From DAHUXN01 sp963811805 (GTDB taxonomy: Bacteria; Acidobacteriota; Terriglobia; Acidiferrales; UBA7541), in the NCBI GenBank assembly GCA_963811805.1, contig CAWESU010000001.1, positions 682,001 to 746,000 on the forward strand: a DNA stretch of 64,000 nucleotides, written 5' to 3'. The notes beneath the pieces are model-generated. The model was given only the letters and a program-made list of their open reading frames with translations, searched no databases and was not told where the DNA came from. This document shows, in pieces, positions 35,983 to 45,277 of the stretch. The position numbers and the translations under genes are program-made. Within the stretch, counting starts at the first letter, position 1. The number at the start of each line of letters is the position of its first letter.

Positions 35983-38415
35983 ATGAAGAGCCGCATGTCG
36001 GATCAGGACAATATTCAAGACCGCCTGAAAACAGCGCAAGAGGAATGCCAACGGCTTCGTGAAGAGAATGCGCGTCTCCGTGCGATGCTCGGGATTGATC
36101 ATTCGCCCACCCACGACCCCGTTTCCAAAGCGGTCCTGGTCCCAAAGCTCTCGTCCACCGGCACAAGCGGGGTTTCCACGCCAGAAGAAAAGATTGCGTT
36201 CTTTCGAAATCTGTTTCGTGGGCGCGAAGACATTTTCGCTATTCGATGGGAAGGCAAGAGTGGCAAATCTGGCTATTCGCCAGCTGGCGTCATGGACTGG
36301 CGTGCCATCCATGCATCGAGACCAGAAGAGCGAAAGAAGGTTGCCCGCAAAACCCGGATGCTCCAGCCCGTGACTGATGATGCGATTCGAAATCATCTAA
36401 CTGGAAAGCACACGATCGGCATTTATCCACTTCTACCGGACGACACATGCTGGTTTCTTGCAGTGGATTTCGACAAGAAGTCCTGGGTAATCGATGCGGC
36501 AGCGTTTGCCGCAACATGCAGGCGATTTCAGGTTCCCGTGGCTGTTGAGCGCTCGCGATCAGGAAATGGCGCGCATGTATGGATATTCTTTGACCGTCCG
36601 GTTTCCGCTGCCGATGCGAGAAGGCTGGGATGTGCCTTGTTGACACGCACCATGGAAAATAGACATGAAATCGGCCTTGATTCATACGACCGCCTTTTCC
36701 CCAACCAGGACACCATGCCCAAAGGCGGTTTCGGAAATTTGATCGCGTTGCCATTGCAAAAGCGTCCCAGAGAACACGGCAATAGCGTGTTCTTGGATGA
36801 ACTGTTTCAGCCTCATCCTGATCAGTGGAGGTTTTTAGAGTCCGTTCAGAGAATCCCTACCGATCGACTCGCCCGAATAATTTACGAAATAGCCCCCGAG
36901 GGAAATCCCATCGGAGTGCACCTTCAGGTGCCCGATGAAGACGAGGGCGAAGCTCCATGGCTCTGGCGCCCTTCTCGGAAACGAAAGGAAAGACAAATCA
37001 CCGGTCCGCTGCCGGCGAACGTTCGTGTGGTTGTGAGCAATCTTATCTATATCGAGAAAGAAGGCCTGCCGTCCGGGATGGTGGATCGCCTGATCCGCAT
37101 CGCTGCTTTTCAAAACCCTGAATTTTACAAAGCTCAATCGATGCGGCTCTCGACCTACGGTAAGCCGCGGGTCATCTCCTGCAGTGAAGTCTTCCCCGAG
37201 CACATTGGCCTTCCAAGAGGGTGCATGGATGAGGTAGTCCGTGTTTTCAAGTCACATCACATCAATGTGGAAGTTCATGATGAACGAACCGCAGGGCGGC
37301 AAATCGACGTTTCTTTCCACGGTGAATTGCGGCCTGAACAACGAGACGCCATCGAGCTGGTGCTTGCTTATGACCAAGGCATACTTTGTGCGCCAACGGC
37401 ATTCGGAAAGACAGTGGTGGGAGCTTGCCTTATCGCAAAGCGGGCGGCTAACGCCCTGATCCTCGTGCATCGGCGTCAATTGATGGACCAATGGCGTGAG
37501 CGATTAGCGGCGTTTCTAGCTTTGCCGATTGGGCACATCGGACAGTTCGGGGGTGGGAAAGTTAAGAGAACCGGTTTGATTGATGTTGCTGTAATCCAGA
37601 GCTTGCAGCGTAAAGGAGCGGTTGAAGATTTCGTCGCGGACTACGGCCACGTGATTGTGGATGAATGTCATCATCTGTCAGCAGTCACGTTTGAACGAGT
37701 CCTTCGCGAAGTCAAAGCAAAATACATTTTGGGATTGACGGCAACACCGACTCGAAAAGATGGGCATCAACCCATCATCTACATGCAATGTGGCCCGATA
37801 CGTTTTTATCTCAGCGCAAAGAAGGCTGCCGAGTCTTCACCGCTCCAACATAAGGTTTTCCCAAGGATGACTGATTTCGGTTGGAATCGGCCTGAAAATG
37901 AGACGGCCATTCAAGATATTTATTCTGCTCTCATCGTTAGCCAAGAGAGGAACGACCTGATCGTCCGAGACCTTCAGCAGGCTTTGTCCTGCGGACGTTC
38001 ACCACTTGTTCTGACAAGTCGGACGGAACATCTCGATTACTTGGCTGGACGCATGCATGGACTTTGCCCGCACATTTTCATTTTGAGGGGTGGGATGGGT
38101 GCCATGCAAAGAAAGAAACTGGCTGAATCTCTAGCAGCCGTTTCTTGCGATGAACCGCGTGTGATCCTAGCGACCGGAAGTTACGTCGGCGAGGGATTCG
38201 ACGACCCGCGTCTTGATACGCTTCTTCTTGCAATGCCAATTTCGTGGAAAGGTACGTTGCAACAATACGTAGGCCGCCTGCATCGTCTCCACGACAACAA
38301 GAGCGAAGTCCATGTCTACGACTATGCGGATGTGATGGTGCCTATGTTGGCTCGCATGTACAAGAAGCGGCTTGCAGGTTACTCTGCACTTGGCTATAAC
38401 CTATGCTATTCTTAG
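35983..38415 (+). CDS. TOTE-type archaeo-eukaryotic primase fused to SF2 helicase
   Basis: The 810-residue protein starts with a coiled coil (LKTAQEECQRLREENARLRAM), followed by an archaeo-eukaryotic-type primase domain with the catalytic FLAVDFDKKSW and VERSRSGNGAHVWIFF. An SF2 helicase comes next, with Walker A CAPTAFGKTVV, DEAH-like VIVDECHHLSA, motif III GLTATPTRKDG and motif VI QQYVGRLHR. This architecture matches the primase-helicases of TOTE conflict systems, proposed nucleic-acid-targeting defence modules on mobile DNA. I start at ATG 35983 because a repeat (copy C) occupies the upstream frame and GGAG sits nine bases before it. Three bases separate its stop from the UPF0175 gene. Confidence 0.8.
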   Translation: MKSRMSDQDNIQDRLKTAQEECQRLREENARLRAMLGIDHSPTHDPVSKAVLVPKLSSTGTSGVSTPEEKIAFFRNLFRGREDIFAIRWEGKSGKSGYSPAGVMDWRAIHASRPEERKKVARKTRMLQPVTDDAIRNHLTGKHTIGIYPLLPDDTCWFLAVDFDKKSWVIDAAAFAATCRRFQVPVAVERSRSGNGAHVWIFFDRPVSAADARRLGCALLTRTMENRHEIGLDSYDRLFPNQDTMPKGGFGNLIALPLQKRPREHGNSVFLDELFQPHPDQWRFLESVQRIPTDRLARIIYEIAPEGNPIGVHLQVPDEDEGEAPWLWRPSRKRKERQITGPLPANVRVVVSNLIYIEKEGLPSGMVDRLIRIAAFQNPEFYKAQSMRLSTYGKPRVISCSEVFPEHIGLPRGCMDEVVRVFKSHHINVEVHDERTAGRQIDVSFHGELRPEQRDAIELVLAYDQGILCAPTAFGKTVVGACLIAKRAANALILVHRRQLMDQWRERLAAFLALPIGHIGQFGGGKVKRTGLIDVAVIQSLQRKGAVEDFVADYGHVIVDECHHLSAVTFERVLREVKAKYILGLTATPTRKDGHQPIIYMQCGPIRFYLSAKKAAESSPLQHKVFPRMTDFGWNRPENETAIQDIYSALIVSQERNDLIVRDLQQALSCGRSPLVLTSRTEHLDYLAGRMHGLCPHIFILRGGMGAMQRKKLAESLAAVSCDEPRVILATGSYVGEGFDDPRLDTLLLAMPISWKGTLQQYVGRLHRLHDNKSEVHVYDYADVMVPMLARMYKKRLAGYSALGYNLCYS

Positions 38416-38418
38416 CAC

Positions 38419-38724
38419 ATGGAAATTACTTTCAACATCCCGGACGAACTTGCGCGGCAAGTCACTTCCGAAGGCAAGAACCCGGCACGGGTCGCGCTTG
38501 AGGCATTGGCCCTTGAGGGCTACCGTTCAGAATTACTGTTCGAGTCCGCAGTTCGCCAGATGCTGGGCTTCGAGACCAGGATGGAAGTGCATGATTTTCT
38601 GAAGCAGCATGGCGTTTACCTTCATTACGATGTAGCGGATTTAGAGCAAGATCAGGTAACCGCCCATAAGTTGCGCGAAAGACTCCAAGACGAGAGAGCT
38701 TCCGGTAAGAACCATTTGGGATGA
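38419..38724 (+). CDS. UPF0175 family protein, probable antitoxin
   Basis: The 101-residue protein fits UPF0175: ITFNIPDELARQV at the start, a helix-turn-helix-like ALEALALEGYRSELLFESAVRQMLGF, then EVHDFLKQHGVYLHYDVADLEQD. UPF0175 proteins accompany DUF3368 PIN proteins as antitoxins. It begins three bases after the primase-helicase stop and overlaps the following gene by four bases. Confidence 0.83.
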   Translation: MEITFNIPDELARQVTSEGKNPARVALEALALEGYRSELLFESAVRQMLGFETRMEVHDFLKQHGVYLHYDVADLEQDQVTAHKLRERLQDERASGKNHLG

Positions 38725-39194
38725 TCGTTGTCGCCGACACCTCCCCGATCAATTATCTGATTCTCATCGAAGAGATCGACATCCTCACAAAGATGTACGG
38801 CAGGGTTGTAATCCCGCGTGCGGTGCGTGACGAACTTCTGCGCCCTTCAGCACCCGAGATGGTTCGGGCTTGGATCGGTCAATTACCCATTTGGCTCGAA
38901 GTTCATACCCCTGTGAATGCTCCCGACGCATTGCTGGTCAAGCTGGACCCAGGGGAGCGTGACGCTATCCTGCTTGCAGGAGAGCTCCGGGCCGATCAGT
39001 TAATTGTTGACGACCGGCAGGGACGGCACGAGGCCGAAAAGCGCGGCATCCCAGTTATGGGGACACTGGGCGTATTGCGGGAAGCTGCGACGATTGGGCT
39101 CCTGGATCTTCGAATCGCGGTGAAACGCCTTCAGGGCACCAGTTTCTATCTTGCGCCGGAGGTTCTGACGCGCCTCTTGAAAGATCAGCCTTAA
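38721..39194 (+). CDS. DUF3368 PIN-domain toxin
   Basis: The 157-residue protein is a PIN nuclease of the DUF3368 group: VVADTSPINYLI supplies the first aspartate, LDPGERDAILLA an acid pair, and LIVDDRQGRHEAEKRGIPVMGTLG the last aspartates and the characteristic G-T-L-G. It should cleave RNA when free of its UPF0175 partner, whose stop overlaps its start in ATGA. Confidence 0.85.
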   Translation: MIVVADTSPINYLILIEEIDILTKMYGRVVIPRAVRDELLRPSAPEMVRAWIGQLPIWLEVHTPVNAPDALLVKLDPGERDAILLAGELRADQLIVDDRQGRHEAEKRGIPVMGTLGVLREAATIGLLDLRIAVKRLQGTSFYLAPEVLTRLLKDQP

Positions 39195-39300
39195 CTGGCG
39201 CGGGGACGGTTTCCCGTCTAGTTTAGCTTCACGACGGCCGAGTTTCCGAACGCAATCGACCACTCATAAGCTGTGCCGTTCTTTCATGCTAGTCCTAGGC

Positions 39301-39766
39301 ATGAAAAACAAGACTTGCACCTATTGCAAACAAGAATTCCCCCCCGTGCCGATACCACCCGGATCAGAGGATTTGCGGTTCCGCAGAGTGCCAGCAGCGA
39401 CGCCGCACTGATTACCATAGAGAGAAAATTGCCACGGATTTTGTCTATCGCGAGCAGTGTCGAGACAGCCAGAAAAAATGGCGGGATAAAAATCCAGGCT
39501 ATATGAAACAGTATCGAGCCAGGCGCAGACTCGGGGGCCGATGCGATTTCGCAAAGTCCCGCCTGTTGACCGCTCTTCACCGACTCGTTGATTCTGTAAA
39601 GAACAACGTGGTCTTGGATCTCCGGGCCAAGGATGTCAGCATTTGGCTCGTCTCAGACTCTGTGTTCCAAGAGAAGAACAACTTAGCCTCAGCGAAAGTG
39701 ATTATTCTGCAGGGGAATTTGCACACCGTCGCTCAAAGGCAGAGGCTGAAAAGAACATCTCTTTGA
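39301..39766 (+). pseudogene. Small zinc-finger-like protein interrupted by a frameshift in a C7 tract
   Basis: From ATG 39301 the first frame reads KTCTYCKQEF (a C-x2-C knuckle). A run of seven C at 39339-39345 follows, and beyond it the protein continues in another frame with RICGSAECQQRRRTDYHREK, REQCRDSQKKWRDKNPGYMKQYRARRR and a 70-residue tail to TGA 39764-39766. Both parts look like one protein of about 155 residues with two cysteine pairs and a basic helix. The break could be mutation, slippage-based switching or an assembly error. It precedes the recombinase-ParB-RepB genes and probably belongs to that module. Confidence 0.6.
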
Positions 39767-39892
39767 AGCTTGGTCCCGATTCGTCATATAAGGACCACGG
39801 CAGTTCAATGTGAACTACTGGCGGGAACAGACTCTTCGCAAGACTCAGAGATGCGCCGCCTGTCATTACTAGCTATCAGACGAGTGGCGGCA

Positions 39893-41455
39893 ATGGAAAG
39901 CATCGAACCAGGATCATCTCAAAGCAAACCGAGTGCAGCCCGCGCCGTAGAATACGTCCGCATGTCCACCGAGCATCAGCAATACTCGACGGAGAACCAG
40001 CGAGAAATCATTCGCCAATATGCCGAACACCGGGGAATGGTGATTGTGCGCACGTACACAGACGCCGGCAAGAGCGGGTTGCGGATTGATGGCCGGGACG
40101 CTCTGAAGCAACTGATTCATGACGTAGAAAATGACCGAGCCGACTTCAGTGCGATTTTAGTTTATGACGTTAGCCGTTGGGGACGCTTTCAGGATACGGA
40201 CGAGAGTGCATATTACGAATATATCTGCAGGCGCGCGAAAATCGAAGTCCACTACTGCGCTGAGCAATTTGAGAATGACGGCAGTCCGATTTCGACAATC
40301 GTGAAGGGCGTCAAACGGGCGATGGCCGGCGAGTATAGCCGTGAACTATCCGCCAAAGTCTTTGTCGGGCAATGTCGCCTCATCGAACTCGGCTTCCGCC
40401 AAGGCGGTTCCCCTGGTTACGGGCTTCGTCGGATGCTCCGCGACGTGAGCGGGGAGCACAAGGGGGTGCTTAATCGAGGTGAGCAGAAAAGCATTCAGAC
40501 AGATCGCGTCATCCTCATTCCGGGGCCGTCGGACGAGGTTGAAATTGTTCGTTGGATCTACCACGCATTTACAGCAGAAGGATTCGTTGAATCGAAAATC
40601 GCAACCATGTTGAACGAACGCGGAATTCCCACGGATTTGGGTCGGCTATGGACACGCGGTACCGTTCATCAGGTTTTGACGAGCGAAAAATACGTGGGGA
40701 ACAACATCTATAACAGAGTTTCCTTCAAGCTAAAGAAGAAACGTGTGGTTAATCCATCCGAAATGTGGATTCGGAGTGATGGGGCCTTCCAGCCCATCGT
40801 CCCGCAGGAGTTGTTTTCCAAGGCACGAAGCATCATTTTGGAGCGCGGTCGCAAGTTCGCGAATGACGAATTGCTGGACCATCTTCGCCGGCTGTTGGAA
40901 CACTCGGGCCGTCTTTCCGGCCTATTGATAGACGAGGCTGAAGGCATGGCATCAAGCTCCATGTACCGGAATCGGTTCGGCAGTTTAGTCCGTGCATACC
41001 AACTAATTGGCTACACGCCCGAGCGCGACTATCAATTCATCGAAACCAACCGGCAACTTCGTCTGATGCATCCCAGAATCACCGCTGACGTCATCACGCA
41101 AATTTGTCAACTGGGCGGGAGTGTCAGTAGCAATCCCGACAACGACTTGCTGTCGGTGAACGATGAATTCTCCGCGTCTCTTGTCATTGCCAGATGCAGG
41201 CAAATAATGTCTGGCGCATTTCGATGGCTCATTCGGGTTGACGCTGGCTTGAAGCCGGACATCACTGTGGCAGTGCGAATGGATGCCGACAATCGTGAGC
41301 CGCTTGACTACTATCTGCTACCGCACCTTGATTTCACATTTGAGAAGCTGCTACTCGCTGAAGATAACGCCGTCAGTCTAGATACATATCGATTTACCAC
41401 GCTTGATTTCTTTTTCGGCATGGCTCGACGGATGCGAATCCCGGAGGGAGCATGA
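39893..41455 (+). CDS. Large serine recombinase
   Basis: The 520-residue protein has a resolvase catalytic domain: YVRMSTEHQQYS with the nucleophile serine, DAGKSGLRIDGR, and LVYDVSRWGRFQDTDES with catalytic arginines. A recombinase domain (PGYGLRRML, ATMLNERGIPTDLGRLWTRGTVHQVLTSEKYVGNNIYNR) follows, then a long C-terminal region without a coiled coil that I recognise. The frame is open from 39770, but ATG 39893 lies closest to the domain. It overlaps the next gene in ATGA. It probably moves the module it heads. Confidence 0.85.
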   Translation: MESIEPGSSQSKPSAARAVEYVRMSTEHQQYSTENQREIIRQYAEHRGMVIVRTYTDAGKSGLRIDGRDALKQLIHDVENDRADFSAILVYDVSRWGRFQDTDESAYYEYICRRAKIEVHYCAEQFENDGSPISTIVKGVKRAMAGEYSRELSAKVFVGQCRLIELGFRQGGSPGYGLRRMLRDVSGEHKGVLNRGEQKSIQTDRVILIPGPSDEVEIVRWIYHAFTAEGFVESKIATMLNERGIPTDLGRLWTRGTVHQVLTSEKYVGNNIYNRVSFKLKKKRVVNPSEMWIRSDGAFQPIVPQELFSKARSIILERGRKFANDELLDHLRRLLEHSGRLSGLLIDEAEGMASSSMYRNRFGSLVRAYQLIGYTPERDYQFIETNRQLRLMHPRITADVITQICQLGGSVSSNPDNDLLSVNDEFSASLVIARCRQIMSGAFRWLIRVDAGLKPDITVAVRMDADNREPLDYYLLPHLDFTFEKLLLAEDNAVSLDTYRFTTLDFFFGMARRMRIPEGA

Positions 41456-42348
41456 ATGACACCGCTCTAATGGTTCAGATGATCCCGATCGATCAAATTA
41501 ATGTCCTAAATCCGAGAAGCCGCAATAAGATCGTTTTCCAAAGCATCGTCTCGAATATTTCCAATCTTGGCCTGAAGAGACCCATCACCGTTGCTCGTCG
41601 GACAGAACCTGCCGATGGCAAATTGTACGATCTCGTTTGCGGTCAAGGTCGGCTGGAAGCTTTCGCCGCGCTGGGACAAACCGAGATTCCGGCGATTGTT
41701 AAGGAGGCATCGAAGGAAGAATGCTTCTTGATGAGTCTGGTTGAGAACATTGCTCGACGCCAAATTCGCCCTCTCGAGTTACTAAGAGAGATCAGTAGCC
41801 TAAAATCCAGAGGTTACAGCACGACAGAGATCGCGAATAAAATTGACGTTCACAAGAGCTATGTCACTGGCATCAGCCATCTGCTAAAGGACGGCGAGGA
41901 GCGTTTGATTTCTGCCGTTGAGACGGGCCGGATACCGCTGTCTGTTGCGATGCAAATCGCCAACACCGATGAGGACGGCATTCAGCGGGCTCTCTGTCAG
42001 GCGTATGAGGACAAGACGCTCCGCGGGCGCAAGTTATTGGCTGTCCGACGCATCATCGAAGCACGAACATCTAATGGTAAGAGTACCCATCAAGGTGTCC
42101 GTCGGAAAGTTGATCGTCTGCAATCGGCCGAGGCGCTGGTTCGAGTATATCGCCAAGAGGCCGACCGGCAAAAGCTGCTGATAAAAAAGTCACAACTTAC
42201 GGAGCATCGTCTCCTGCTTATCCTATCCGCGCTAAAGAATCTCTTCCGGGACGAAAACTTCGTCACGTTGCTGCGTGCGGAGGGATTGGACACAATTCCA
42301 GCGCCCTTGGCAGAAAAAATTCAAATCACGGACAAGGCTTCAATATGA
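41452..42348 (+). CDS. ParB-like nuclease/partition-domain protein
   Basis: The 298-residue protein has a ParB N-terminal domain (IPIDQINVLNPRSRNK, LKRPITVARR, YDLVCGQGRLEAFAALG, VENIARRQIRPLELLREI) and a KorB/ParB-type helix-turn-helix (YSTTEIANKIDVHKSYVTGISHLL). No ParA gene is present, so chromosome-like partition is unlikely. Its start and stop both overlap neighbours by four bases, forming a tightly coupled recombinase-ParB-RepB set. Confidence 0.85.
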   Translation: MNDTALMVQMIPIDQINVLNPRSRNKIVFQSIVSNISNLGLKRPITVARRTEPADGKLYDLVCGQGRLEAFAALGQTEIPAIVKEASKEECFLMSLVENIARRQIRPLELLREISSLKSRGYSTTEIANKIDVHKSYVTGISHLLKDGEERLISAVETGRIPLSVAMQIANTDEDGIQRALCQAYEDKTLRGRKLLAVRRIIEARTSNGKSTHQGVRRKVDRLQSAEALVRVYRQEADRQKLLIKKSQLTEHRLLLILSALKNLFRDENFVTLLRAEGLDTIPAPLAEKIQITDKASI

Positions 42349-43229
42349 CAAAACAAGTCCAGCTTGCGTTTGACCCTCAAGGGATGATCGTGCCGATTAC
42401 AAGCATTCTTCCGCTCAAGCATATAAAGACTTCCATAAGGTCCGGCCAGAAGTACCAGCAGGTCCTTTCGTCCGTGCGCGAAGTCGGCATCATTGAGCCG
42501 TTGATTGTCTTTCCGCAAAACGGCAAGTCCGACTCTTTTCTGTTGTTGGACGGACACATTCGGCTCGAAGTCTTAAGGGAACTCAAAGAGACCCACGCCC
42601 GCTGCTTGATCGCAACCGATGACGAGACGTACACCTACAACAAGCGCGTAAACCGGATGGCCACGATTCAAGAGCACGCGATGATTCTGAAAGCTACGCG
42701 GAATGGTGTCTCTGAAGAACGGATTGCCAAGGTATTGAAGGTGGATGTCGCCAGCATCCGGCAGAAGCGAGATTTGCTAAATGGCATCTGCAAGGAAGCA
42801 GCCGAGATCCTCAAGAACAAGCATGTTTCGCTGGGGGCATTTTCTTTCCTCAGAAAAATGAAGCCAATGCGACAGATCGAAGTGGCCGAGCTTTTGGTGG
42901 CGACGGCCAATTACTCGGTCCCGTATGTTAAGGCGCTTCTCGCGGCAACCAATCCCGACATGCTCGTTGAACCTGACAATCACAAGGTCGTTGGCGGTCT
43001 AACGCCGGAACAGGTCACGAAGATGGAAAAGGAGATGGAGGCTCTGCAACGAGATTTGAAGCTGATCGAAGAGTCGCATGGGAACCAAGTTCTAAACCTG
43101 GTTCTGGCGCGAGGCTATCTCGGGAGGCTGTTCGGCAATGCCCGTATAGCGCGCTATCTTGGCCAGAATCACGCGGACATCTTTCGTGAGCTGCAAGCCG
43201 TGTCTGATGGTCCCTCATTGGAGAACTGA
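42345..43229 (+). CDS. Second ParB-superfamily protein, RepB-like C-terminus
   Basis: The 294-residue protein again has a ParB-type N-terminus (ITSILPLKHIKTSIRSGQKYQQVLSSVREVGIIEPLIVF, LLLDGHIRLEVLREL) and a helix-turn-helix (VSEERIAKVLKVDVASIRQKRDLL), then a C-terminal region resembling the RepB partition-protein C-terminus (LKNKHVSLGAFSFLRKMKPMRQIEVAELL). It may form a heteromeric partner of the ParB-like protein just upstream, with which it overlaps by four bases. The module ends here. Confidence 0.82.
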   Translation: MTKQVQLAFDPQGMIVPITSILPLKHIKTSIRSGQKYQQVLSSVREVGIIEPLIVFPQNGKSDSFLLLDGHIRLEVLRELKETHARCLIATDDETYTYNKRVNRMATIQEHAMILKATRNGVSEERIAKVLKVDVASIRQKRDLLNGICKEAAEILKNKHVSLGAFSFLRKMKPMRQIEVAELLVATANYSVPYVKALLAATNPDMLVEPDNHKVVGGLTPEQVTKMEKEMEALQRDLKLIEESHGNQVLNLVLARGYLGRLFGNARIARYLGQNHADIFRELQAVSDGPSLEN

Positions 43230-43427
43230 GAATTGGGAAACCGCGTTTGATTGCGCCACACCCTTCCTGCACCTGACTTAACCCGCAAAACGCTGGCGTC
43301 CGCTGTTCTTTTCAAGGTAGGCGGTCAGGGCTCGGCGAATCTGTTCGGATACTCGCTCTGTGCGTTCCGGCGTGCGCGACAGGAAAAGCATGGCGACTGT
43401 GCCTGATTCGTACGAGGTCCAACTGAA

Positions 43428-43694
43428 GTGGCCGATCTCCCTCTGCAAAGCCCTCAGCACAGCGTCGACGCGAATCGAAACCCTGTCCGCGAGCCCAATC
43501 TGTACCTCACGATCCCCACAACAGCCGAACAGCTCTCGCTCTCTGCCCCCACTGTGGCGAAGGCGTTGAAGCACATGGTCAAGCTCGGCATGGTTCGCGA
43601 GACGACCGGCAAACAGCGGCATCGGCTCTTTACGTATCATCGCTACCTGGAAATTCTCAATCGAGGGACTGAACTGCCAAAAGTGAACCACTGA
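43428..43694 (+). pseudogene. C-terminal fragment of a Fic-family protein
   Basis: The plus frame encodes YLTIPTTAEQLSLSAPTVAKALKHMVKLGMVRETTGKQRHRLFTYHRYLEIL, cut here by spelling as in the genome but clearly the winged-helix C-terminus of Fic/DUF4172-type proteins. The HPFxxGNGR catalytic core is absent and the bases to the left are unrelated, so only the last 65 or so residues remain. It is unrelated in sequence to the C-terminus of the complete Fic at 48945. Confidence 0.6.
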
Positions 43695-43702
43695 CAATGG
43701 TT

Positions 43703-44302
43703 TCATTCCTTGGGCAGCAGCGACGCCAAAAATTTTCGAACTGAGGTGTCTTTTCTCAACTTCTTGAGTTCTTCTGGATTCAAACCACAAATAATCTTGT
43801 ATGCACTGTCTCGTTCAGTTTTGAACTTTTGCAATTTATCGATGAAATCCTGTTCTGTAGGTAGTCTCCCGTGTTTTTCATACCATCTACGGGCGAATAG
43901 CACGATTGGTGCAATTTCGCCGCTCTTGATTTCGTTGCAACCTCGCGGACCCGCAGCCCTCGGCTGCTTTCCACAACACGGTAATACAGCATCCCAAGCA
44001 TAATCTCCATTTTCCTCACGATCTAATCCGCCTGCCGCCTGTGGTAGTGGACTGCCACAATAAAAACATTCGTCAAAAGCCACTATCGCGGCATATTGTT
44101 GAAAACTTAAATCCCATTTGTGCCCGTTAAATTTAGCTTGGGCACTTCCTAAATTGTATTTTCCACCTAATGTTCGACTTCGTTTTTTCGCGTGTTCGTT
44201 TTCACACACGCGGCAGCGACCATAACCACTGCTAACTACAGAGGCTGAGGCATTTTCTGATGTTAGTCGTTTTTTACATCGACTGCATTTGCCCTTCATC
44301 AT
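43703..44302 (-). CDS. HNH-like endonuclease with zinc ribbons
   Basis: The 199-residue protein begins with a zinc ribbon (CSRCKKRL and CRVCENEH), followed by CFYCGSPLPQAAGGLDREENGDYAWDAVLPCC and GCNEIKSG, the pattern of HNH endonucleases in which the C-x2-C pairs hold zinc and the LDR and N-x-x-K segments form the active site. The gene is clearly richer in A+T than its neighbours, a sign of separate transfer. It could be a homing-type or defence nuclease; no partner gene is evident. Confidence 0.68.
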   Translation of the reverse strand: MMKGKCSRCKKRLTSENASASVVSSGYGRCRVCENEHAKKRSRTLGGKYNLGSAQAKFNGHKWDLSFQQYAAIVAFDECFYCGSPLPQAAGGLDREENGDYAWDAVLPCCGKQPRAAGPRGCNEIKSGEIAPIVLFARRWYEKHGRLPTEQDFIDKLQKFKTERDSAYKIICGLNPEELKKLRKDTSVRKFLASLLPKE

Positions 44303-44439
44303 TTACGGTCCCCGTCTGTAGTTTTACCTGTCCTATGGTTGCGATTTGGCGACATCGGACTTCTCAGGGAGTTAACGCGTATAGATCCCAATATTATCAA
44401 AGCTTTGGCTGCGCTATGCTTCATGCCCATGCGGAAACT

Positions 44440-45021
44440 CTACGAAATCCACGTTCCGGCGCGGCCAACAATGTGCCACGCCCCCGTTTCCTTTGAGAGA
44501 TATAGGTAGGTTCCTTCCCCACAGAGGCCGCAGTAGGTTAGCTGCGCGTAAACTACCGCATGCTGTCCGCCAAGATCGAACCCGACGCGTGAAAGGGTAA
44601 TCACACCCCAACTTTTCCGCAGAAGCCCGCTGAGTTCAACGGCGTTGGGAGAATCGATTTGGCCGGGACGATAAACCTTGTCCAGTTCATTCTGGCTGAC
44701 CATTGTGAACGGGTGGGGAAGGCGAAACCTTGGCGGGCCGTGAAACCGGAACAAATTTTTTGCGGTGTAGCTGCCTCTCGCAGTCAGCGGAAGGCCCAAT
44801 CTCGCGGAATGGAAGTTGGAAATACCGAAACGTCGCACAGGCTGTGTAGTGTCCAGAATCACGTAGTACGAGACATCTTCGCCGCTAAAGGCCTCGCGAA
44901 TCGCGGCCTCATAGACCGCATATTCCTCGGAATTCCACTGCACAGCCCAAATGGCCAAGCAAGCGGCCACTAGTGCCAAGCCTAGAGCCAAGGCCCAACG
45001 AGTTGGCCGTTGGTGGATCAT
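44440..45021 (-). CDS. Membrane-anchored protein of unknown function
   Basis: The 193-residue product has one N-terminal membrane helix (WALALGLALVAACLAIWAV) and an extracytoplasmic part without known motif; YCGLCGEGTYLYL near the end could form a disulfide. I do not recognise the family. The gene to its right on the same strand is also an unknown membrane protein. Confidence 0.55.
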   Translation of the reverse strand: MIHQRPTRWALALGLALVAACLAIWAVQWNSEEYAVYEAAIREAFSGEDVSYYVILDTTQPVRRFGISNFHSARLGLPLTARGSYTAKNLFRFHGPPRFRLPHPFTMVSQNELDKVYRPGQIDSPNAVELSGLLRKSWGVITLSRVGFDLGGQHAVVYAQLTYCGLCGEGTYLYLSKETGAWHIVGRAGTWIS

Positions 45022-45277
45022 CCTTTCAATCAGACACCACGATCCGCCAGACAGTTCCCCCCCAGGCGTGTGCTCCCCTTTGTCTCGGAGACCCGCCTGC
45101 GCTGTTGATTAGCGCAAAATATCCGCGCTGCATCAGTGGAGCCCGCCACGAAGAAATCACCGAATGGATCGGCAGAACATTTGCCCCTGAAGTTTTCGAT
45201 CTGGCTACGACGAACCAGATACTCCAGCAGCTATTCCCCTGATCGGGGACCATGCTGATCAAGTGTCCGCACTTCTC

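Noticed and set aside
43281..43440. Minus-strand frame ending VAMLFLSRTPERTERVSEQI and a basic tail
   Set aside because: It looks somewhat protein-like and may be the end of a lost gene, but no family was recognised and the rest of the frame is antisense to the Fic fragment.
45022..45277. Competing short frames on both strands (plus ending FAPEVFDLATTNQIL; minus ending GGTVWRIVVSD)
   Set aside because: Either could be a gene fragment; neither has a convincing start or family, so no call was made.
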